Below, in pieces: positions 30,357 to 35,055 of a stretch of DNA of 35,055 bases; within the stretch, counting starts at the first letter, position 1, and each line of letters opens with the position of its first letter. Origin of the DNA: Pseudomonas fragi (GTDB lineage: Bacteria; Pseudomonadota; Gammaproteobacteria; Pseudomonadales; Pseudomonadaceae); NCBI RefSeq assembly GCF_002269505.1, contig NZ_NQKQ01000036.1:1-35055 (forward strand), read 5' to 3'. The notes below the pieces were generated by a model. That model made no database searches. It worked only from the letters and a program-made list of their open reading frames with translations, and was not told the DNA's origin. The translations under genes and the position numbers were made by a program.

Positions 30357-33059
30357 TTAAATGCTCAGGCGCCACGGTTCTGGGGTTGAATCCTGATTGA
30401 CCGTCAGTTGTTCGACGATCGCTTCCTGCAAGCGCATGCACAGCTGCGGGTCGGACAGCGGCTGGTTGTTTGCATCGGTAATGAAAAATACGTCTTCTAC
30501 GCGCTCGCCAAGGGTGGCGATCTTGGCGTTTTGCAGCGACAGGTCGAACTCCAGGAAAATCATCCCGATGCGTGCCAGCAGGCCCGGTCTGTCGGGGGCG
30601 CTGAGTTCCAGTACGGTGACCGGGCGCTGGGCATCGTTGTGGATCGTCACCTGGGGCGCAAAGGCAAAGTGCTTGAGCTGGCGCGGTACCCGGCGCTGGA
30701 TGATGGTCGGGTAGTCATCCGGGTTACGCAGGGCTTCGGTCAGGCCCTTGCGGATTTTTTCAATGCGCGCCGGGTTGTTGCCAATCGATCCGCCGTCATT
30801 GTCGAGCACGATATAGGTGTCGAGGGTGAACTGGCTGCTGGAGGTGATGATGCGCGCGTCATGGATGTTCAGGTTGAGCTGGTCCATGGCGGCCACGGTC
30901 ACGGCGAAGAAGTCATGCTGATCGGGTGCATAGATGAAGATCTGCGTGCCGCCCTCGAACTCGCGCTGGGTGGTTTCCTTGATCAGCACCAGCGGGCCAC
31001 CATCGGCCGGTTGCTGCAAGATCGCCTCGGTATGCAGCGCCACGTCGGCAGAGGAATGGCGCAGGAAATAGTCGTCGCCCAGCTGTGACCAGAGCTGTTC
31101 GACGTCATCCTGGTCGGTGCCGCCGCGCACCAGGATGTCCAGTGCTGCACTTTGTGTCTGGCGGATCTGTTCTTCACGGTCCACCGGGTTTTCCAGGCCG
31201 CGGCGCAGGGCACGCTTGGTCTCGGTGTAGAGCTGGCGCAACAGGCTGGCGCGCCAGGAGTTCCACAGCGTCGGGTTGGTGGCGTTGATATCGGCGACAG
31301 TCAGCACATAGAGGTAGTCGAGATGGGTTTCGTCGACGACTGTCTGGGCAAAGTCATGGATGACTTGCGGGTCCGACAGATCCTTGCGCTGGGCGGTGGT
31401 GGACATCACCAGATGGTTTTGTACCAGCCACACGATCAGGCGCGTGTCCCACTGCGGCAACTGGTGGCGAATGCAAAACGCTTCAGCATCCACGGCACCG
31501 ATTTCGGAGTGGTCGCCGTGGCGGCCCTTGCCGATATCGTGGTACAGCCCGGCCAGGTAGATCAGTTCGGGCTTGGGCAGCCTGGCCATCAACTTGCTGG
31601 CGAGCGGGAATTTCTCTGACACTTGCGTGTACTGCAGCTTACGCAGGTGTTTGATCAGGTTCAGGGTGTGGGCATCGACCGTATAAATGTGGAACAGGTC
31701 ATGCTGCATTTGCCCGACGATAAAGCCAAACTCGGGCAGGTAACGGCCCAGGATGCCGTAACGGTTCATTCGGCGCAGGTTGCGGTGGATGCCGATCTTG
31801 CACTTGAACAGTTCGATAAACAGGCTGGTGTTGCGGATGTCTTTGCGGAAATCCTCGTCGATCAGGTAGCGATGTTCGCGTAGCAGGCGGATGGTGTCAG
31901 CCCGCACACCCTTGATTTCGGGGTGCTGGGCCATCAGCAGGAAGATTTCCAGCATGGCGAAGGGCGTGCGCTTGAATACGTGGTCGCTGGTGGCTTCGAT
32001 ATAGCCATCGTGCAACTGGAAGCGCGAGTTCAACGGGGTTGGCGGCGCTTCGTCCTCGGGGGCGAGGATCACTTCTTCGAAGTGCTGGATGATCAGGTCG
32101 CTGAGCTGGGCAATGCTCATGACCACCCGGTAGTACTGTTGCATGAAATTTTCGATGGTCTGCTTGGCGTCTTCGCCGGCAAAACCGAGCAGTTCGCCGA
32201 TGCTGCGCTGGTGGTCGAACAGCAGACGGTCCTCAGCGCGCCCGGCAAGCATGTGCAGGGCGTAGCGCACCTTCCACAAAAACTCCTGAGACGAGGCGAG
32301 CAGGGCGTGCTCGCTTTCTACCAGGAAGCCTTCGCCGGCAAGGGCGCGCAAATTCAGGGTGCCGTACTGGCGACGGGCTACCCACAAAATCGTCTGGATA
32401 TCGCGCAGGCCGCCGGGCGAACCTTTGACGTTGGGTTCCAGGTTGTATTCGGTGTCATTGTACTTGTGGTGGCGGGCCTTTTGCTCGGCGCGCTTGGCCA
32501 GGAAAAAGTCCTTGCTGGGCCACATGTGTGCGGTGCTGGTGACGTCCAGCATGCGCTGGCGTAAATGCTCGGGGCCAGCCACGGTGCGGCTTTCCATCAG
32601 GTTGGTGATGATGGTCAGATCGGCGCGGGCCTGCTCGGCGCACTCATCCACTGAACGAACGCTCTGACCTACTTCAAGACCTATGTCCCACAGCAGTGTC
32701 AGAAAGCGCTCAATGGAGTCGCGGAATACTTCGTGATCTGCGTTGTCCAGCAGGATCAGCAGATCGATGTCGGAATAAGGGTGCAACTCGCCACGGCCAT
32801 AGCCGCCGACGGCGACCAGGGCGATGTCGGCCTGATCGCTCCAGCTGAACTGGTCCCACGCTTGCTGCAGGATGTTATCGACGAACCATGCACGATCTTC
32901 GATCAGGCGGCGAATATCACGCCCCTTTTTGAAGCGTTCGTCGAGTACCTCCCGTGCCTGGCGGATCGCCTTTTTGAAAGCGGCAATGGGGCTTGCCTTC
33001 AATGCCAGTTCGGCCTGGAACTGGCCGCGGTCAAAAAGTTCTGGATCCACCTGCGGCAT
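30357..33059 (-). CDS. glnD: [Protein-PII] uridylyltransferase / uridylyl-removing enzyme
   Basis: The nitrogen sensor that uridylylates PII (GlnB/GlnK) when glutamine is low and removes UMP when it is high. The 900-aa length is normal. In order: a nucleotidyltransferase domain with GGYGRGELHPYSDIDLLIL (85-103; Gly-Gly and Asp97-X-Asp99 are catalytic); a helical linker domain; an HD phosphohydrolase domain with LYHDIGKGRHGDHS (about 503-516); and two ACT domains (about 700-775 and 812-885, the latter with LSAPDRPGLLARIG) that bind glutamine. All key residues are intact. It is co-directional with map (55 bp) and dapC (26 bp). Confidence 0.97.
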   Translation of the reverse strand: MPQVDPELFDRGQFQAELALKASPIAAFKKAIRQAREVLDERFKKGRDIRRLIEDRAWFVDNILQQAWDQFSWSDQADIALVAVGGYGRGELHPYSDIDLLILLDNADHEVFRDSIERFLTLLWDIGLEVGQSVRSVDECAEQARADLTIITNLMESRTVAGPEHLRQRMLDVTSTAHMWPSKDFFLAKRAEQKARHHKYNDTEYNLEPNVKGSPGGLRDIQTILWVARRQYGTLNLRALAGEGFLVESEHALLASSQEFLWKVRYALHMLAGRAEDRLLFDHQRSIGELLGFAGEDAKQTIENFMQQYYRVVMSIAQLSDLIIQHFEEVILAPEDEAPPTPLNSRFQLHDGYIEATSDHVFKRTPFAMLEIFLLMAQHPEIKGVRADTIRLLREHRYLIDEDFRKDIRNTSLFIELFKCKIGIHRNLRRMNRYGILGRYLPEFGFIVGQMQHDLFHIYTVDAHTLNLIKHLRKLQYTQVSEKFPLASKLMARLPKPELIYLAGLYHDIGKGRHGDHSEIGAVDAEAFCIRHQLPQWDTRLIVWLVQNHLVMSTTAQRKDLSDPQVIHDFAQTVVDETHLDYLYVLTVADINATNPTLWNSWRASLLRQLYTETKRALRRGLENPVDREEQIRQTQSAALDILVRGGTDQDDVEQLWSQLGDDYFLRHSSADVALHTEAILQQPADGGPLVLIKETTQREFEGGTQIFIYAPDQHDFFAVTVAAMDQLNLNIHDARIITSSSQFTLDTYIVLDNDGGSIGNNPARIEKIRKGLTEALRNPDDYPTIIQRRVPRQLKHFAFAPQVTIHNDAQRPVTVLELSAPDRPGLLARIGMIFLEFDLSLQNAKIATLGERVEDVFFITDANNQPLSDPQLCMRLQEAIVEQLTVNQDSTPEPWRLSI

Positions 33060-33114
33060 CGATTGGCATTCCTGTCGTGGGTTTTACGGGTTAAACGGTG
33101 AAAACACGCAAGGA

Positions 33115-33897
33115 TCAGGCCGAAACGCGGGGGATGGTGTCATCGCTGCGCAGGGTGAAGATCTCGTAGCCGGTATCGGTGACCAGCAGGGTGTGTTCCC
33201 ACTGTGCGGACAGCTTGCGGTCCTTGGTGATGGCGGTCCAGCCGTCGCCCAGCACCTTGGTGTCGGCCTTGCCCTGGTTGATCATCGGCTCGATGGTGAA
33301 GGTCATGCCGGCCTTGAGCTCCATACCGGTGCCAGCGCGGCCGTAGTGCAGGATCTGCGGCTCTTCGTGGAACACCTTGCCGATACCGTGGCCGCAGAAC
33401 TCGCGTACTACAGAAAAACCGTTCTTTTCAGCGTGCTTCTGGATCACTTCACCGATATCGCCCAGGCGGCAGCCCGGTTTGACGATTTCGATGGCCTTGT
33501 ACATGCATTCCTGGGTGACCTGGGACAGGCGCTCGGCCCATACCGGTACCTTGCCGACGTGGAACATGCGGCTGGTGTCGCCGTGATAGCCGTCCTTGAT
33601 CACGGTGACGTCGATGTTCAGGGTGTCGCCGTCCTTCAGAACCTTGTCACCCGGGATGCCGTGGCACACCACATGGTTGATCGAGGTGCAGATCGACTTG
33701 GGGAAGCCTTTATAGTTGAGCGGAGCAGGGATGGCCTTTTGCACGTTGACAATATAGTCATGGCAGATGCGGTCCAGCTCTTCGGTGGTAACGCCGGGTT
33801 TGACGTATTCGGCGATCATTTCCAGGACTTCGGCGGCCAGTTTGCCGGCGATACGCATTTTTGCGATGTCCTCGGGGGTTTTGAGGGTGACGGTCAT
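33115..33897 (-). CDS. map: Methionine aminopeptidase, type I
   Basis: Removes the initiator Met from nascent proteins whose second residue is small. The 260-aa type Ia enzyme has metal ligands Asp96, Asp107, His170, Glu203 and Glu234, all present in NIDVTV, GDTSRMF, GHGIGKVFHEEP, TIEPM and WEHT. I start at the ATG ending at 33897, with AGAGAG about 8 nt upstream; a longer open frame to 33969 adds 24 codons through the promoter with no family resemblance. In Pseudomonas map lies divergent from rpsB-tsf; rpsB is not in this window, because a long repeat region follows. Confidence 0.96.
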   Translation of the reverse strand: MTVTLKTPEDIAKMRIAGKLAAEVLEMIAEYVKPGVTTEELDRICHDYIVNVQKAIPAPLNYKGFPKSICTSINHVVCHGIPGDKVLKDGDTLNIDVTVIKDGYHGDTSRMFHVGKVPVWAERLSQVTQECMYKAIEIVKPGCRLGDIGEVIQKHAEKNGFSVVREFCGHGIGKVFHEEPQILHYGRAGTGMELKAGMTFTIEPMINQGKADTKVLGDGWTAITKDRKLSAQWEHTLLVTDTGYEIFTLRSDDTIPRVSA

Positions 33898-33978
33898 TCG
33901 GGCTCTCTTCGCGCGTTGGCGCTCATCATCAGGATTGCGGGCGTGCTGTGAATCGCGGCACGCCGTCATAAAACTGCG

Positions 33979-33984
33979 ATTCTA
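33979..33984 (-). promoter_or_regulatory. Candidate map promoter (extended -10)
   Basis: On the minus strand, TGTTAGAAT gives an extended -10 (TG-N-TAGAAT), about 80 bp upstream of the map start. The expected -35 position reads CACGAC, a poor match. A 12-bp palindrome TCTATTAATAGA lies further up at 34025-34036 and may belong to the same control region. Confidence 0.35.
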
Positions 33985-34113
33985 ACAGACGGTCGGCGTT
34001 AGTCGTGGGCCTGTCGTTATCGCTTCTATTAATAGATAGGAGCACCCTGGTTCTATTCCAAGGCCAGAGCAAAAAAGCCGGACGGCCAAAGCACCTGCTT
34101 TAAATCTGCTTTT

Positions 34114-34180
34114 GATCTGTTTTTGATCTGTTTTTGATCTGTTTTTGATCTGTTTTTGATCTGTTTTTGATCTGGTTTTT
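34114..34180. repeat. Tandem 11-bp repeat (GATCTGTTTTT)
   Basis: GATCTG recurs at 34114, 34125, 34136, 34147, 34158 and 34169, separated by five T's each time, followed by one variant unit. The period of 11 bp is close to one helical turn, so the T-tracts are in phase. The open frames crossing it on the minus strand encode only the KNRSKTDQKQI-type repeat and are not genes. Confidence 0.95.
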
Positions 34181-34415
34181 GATTTTGATCTATCGGCCCC
34201 ATCGGGAGGCCGAGAGGAGGTTCTGCGTAGTGGGTCGACCGGCATGGATGCCGGGAGAGCCGCGATGGGCCATGGATGGCCCGTGGCGGCGTGCCCACGG
34301 AGCGGGACCGGAGCGAGGGAACCTGAGCGCAGCGAAGGCCGTACGCCAGGGGCAAGGCCTTTTTGGTTACTTTTTCGGCTGTTTGGAAAAAGTGACTCGC
34401 TGTAAGAGCGAAACC
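34169..34415. repeat. Long intergenic repeat, copy A
   Basis: The first 201 bp (34169-34369) match 34855-35055 in the same orientation with 8 differences and no gap by my count. It contains small palindromes such as CCGGCAT-gg-ATGCCGG and a larger hairpin around ATGGGCCATGGATGGCCC. The right-hand part (34336-34415) recurs inverted at 34511-34589. Repeats with this wording are common between genes in fluorescens-group pseudomonads. No credible gene is present, although such copies are often given false hypothetical proteins. Confidence 0.85.
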
Positions 34416-34440
34416 ATAATTTCAGTTAGGCACAAATGCT

Positions 34441-34485
34441 GGATATGTACGCGGTACACCCGTTAAAACCACCGGGTACATATCC
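34441..34485. repeat. Inverted repeat at the centre between copies A and C
   Basis: Perfect 10-bp arms GGATATGTAC (34441-34450) and GTACATATCC (34476-34485) with a 25-nt loop. It lies midway between the inverted copies A and C and may be the symmetry centre of one large palindromic element. Confidence 0.7.
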
Positions 34486-34510
34486 ATTCGATGCATCACG
34501 GCTCTCTACG

Positions 34511-34735
34511 GGTTCCGCCCTTACGGCGGCTCACTTTTGTCAAACAGCCACAAAAGTAAGCAAAAAGGCCTTGCCCTGCCATACGGCCGCCTCGCCTAGG
34601 CTCGCCGGTGCCCTCACTCCGGCACTGTTATGGGGGCACGCCGCGACGGGCCATCCTTGGCCCATCGCGGCTGGCGCGGCGTCCTGCCGCGCCACCCCCA
34701 TAACAGCACCTGCGTTCGGCCTTCTGTGAGGGGCA
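34511..34735. repeat. Long intergenic repeat, copy C (inverted), with nested hairpins
   Basis: Its left part (34511-34589) is the inverted counterpart of 34336-34415. Further right is a nested structure: outer arms CTGTTATGGGGG (34625-34636) and CCCCCATAACAG (34695-34706) enclose a 14-bp stem with one mismatch (34640-34653 with 34658-34671) and a perfect 8-bp stem GGCGCGGC / GCCGCGCC (34673-34680, 34686-34693). The larger inner hairpin resembles, inverted, the one in copy A. Non-coding in my view. Confidence 0.8.
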
Positions 34736-34854
34736 TTCGTGTTGACTGGACAAGCGCGTGGCTACAGCAAAAGAAAAAGAAAAATAGATCTTGGACGCTT
34801 GTACGTACGGCCTGCAAAACAGGCCGGCTGGTCAGTCACCTCGGCGAGGTTTTA

Positions 34855-35055
34855 GATCTGGCTTTTGATTTTGATCTACTGGCCCCATCGGCAGGCCGAG
34901 AGGAGGTTCTGCGTAGTGGGTCGACCGGCATGGATGCCGGGAGAGCCGCGATGGGCCATGGATGGCCCGTGGCGGCGGGCCCACGGAGCGGGACCGGAAG
35001 GAGGGAACCTGAGCGCAGCGAAGGCCGTACGCCAGGGGCAAGGCCTTTTTGGTTC
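34855..35055. repeat. Long intergenic repeat, copy B (cut by window end)
   Basis: A direct copy of 34169-34369, running off the right edge. At its left edge it has the GATCTGG-type sequence only once, where copy A has six GATCTG units. Between copies C and B (34736-34854) I see no gene, only two small hairpins: CGGCCTG / CAGGCCG at 34808-34826 and ACCTC-ggc-GAGGT followed by TTTT near 34839-34854. Confidence 0.85.

Noticed and set aside
33898..33969. 24-codon N-terminal extension of Map
   Set aside because: It has no resemblance to type I enzymes; the ATG at 33897 has a ribosome-binding site and gives the standard length.
34105..34180. CRISPR-like array upstream of map
   Set aside because: The units are 11 bp and contiguous with no unique spacers, so this is a simple tandem repeat.
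34053..34355. Open frame of about 100 codons on the minus strand, with a near-identical one at 34832-35041
   Set aside because: Both are translations of the long intergenic repeat (copies A and B). Their similarity follows from the repeated DNA, and part of one is merely the 11-bp array read as KNRSKTDQKQI units.

Overview
The window is chromosomal DNA of a Pseudomonas, most likely a species of the fluorescens/putida side of the genus rather than P. aeruginosa. The evidence is gene content and order: most genes can be matched one after another to the PAO1 segment running from the lptF lipoprotein through ppc, adk, tsaB, rsmJ, mexL-mexJ-mexK, plsB, tcdA, csdA, dapD, dapC, glnD to map. Protein lengths fit, and the intergenic gaps carry the GTGGGAGCGGGCTTGCTCGCGA-type REP sequences typical of these bacteria. 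A second PAO1 block (cold-shock protein, hypothetical, rlmA, dapE, ndvB) sits between plsB and tcdA. The PAO1 comparisons come from memory, not from a search.

Layout, left to right. 1-142: possible remnant end of an insertion sequence, then a strong bidirectional terminator. 146-1405 (minus): OmpA-family lipoprotein and a DUF4398 lipoprotein. 1406-1676: divergent promoter region with two dyads. 1677-6020 (plus): ppc (anaplerosis), adk (nucleotide homeostasis), tsaB (tRNA t6A). 6224-7379 (plus): a small hypothetical protein and a DUF72 protein. 7376-7996 (minus): an unrecognised protein with an internal duplication. 8090-8872 (plus): rsmJ. 8941-13840: divergent mexL repressor and the mexJ-mexK RND efflux operon. 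13907-17227 (minus): YbaY-like lipoprotein, a 58-aa small ORF, and plsB. 17467-17676 (plus): cold-shock protein. 17804-22909 (minus): ndvB-dapE-rlmA-hypothetical. 23186-23995 (plus): tcdA. 24045-27146 (minus): ArsC/Spx-like protein, dapD, csdA, csdE. 27376-29022 (plus): CPA1 Na+/H+ antiporter. 29131-33897 (minus): map-glnD-dapC. 33898-35055: 1.16 kb without a credible gene, filled with repeats.

Functional links. dapD, dapC and dapE encode three consecutive steps of the succinylase branch of diaminopimelate/lysine synthesis, but lie in three separate transcription units. csdA-csdE-tcdA form a sulfur-transfer/tRNA t6A-to-ct6A set, and tsaB earlier in the window makes the t6A precursor. rsmJ and rlmA methylate 16S and 23S rRNA. 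mexLJK is a self-contained regulator plus efflux pair without an outer-membrane gene.

This is mostly ordinary core genome, and I found no convincing new multi-gene system. The parts most worth a second look are non-coding: the repeat nest beyond map (a phased 11-bp T-tract array, two nearly identical 201-bp direct copies, an inverted copy, and a sequence able to fold as a three-way junction), a PsrA-like box in the plsB leader, a dyad overlapping the ppc promoter, and a small ORF next to plsB.
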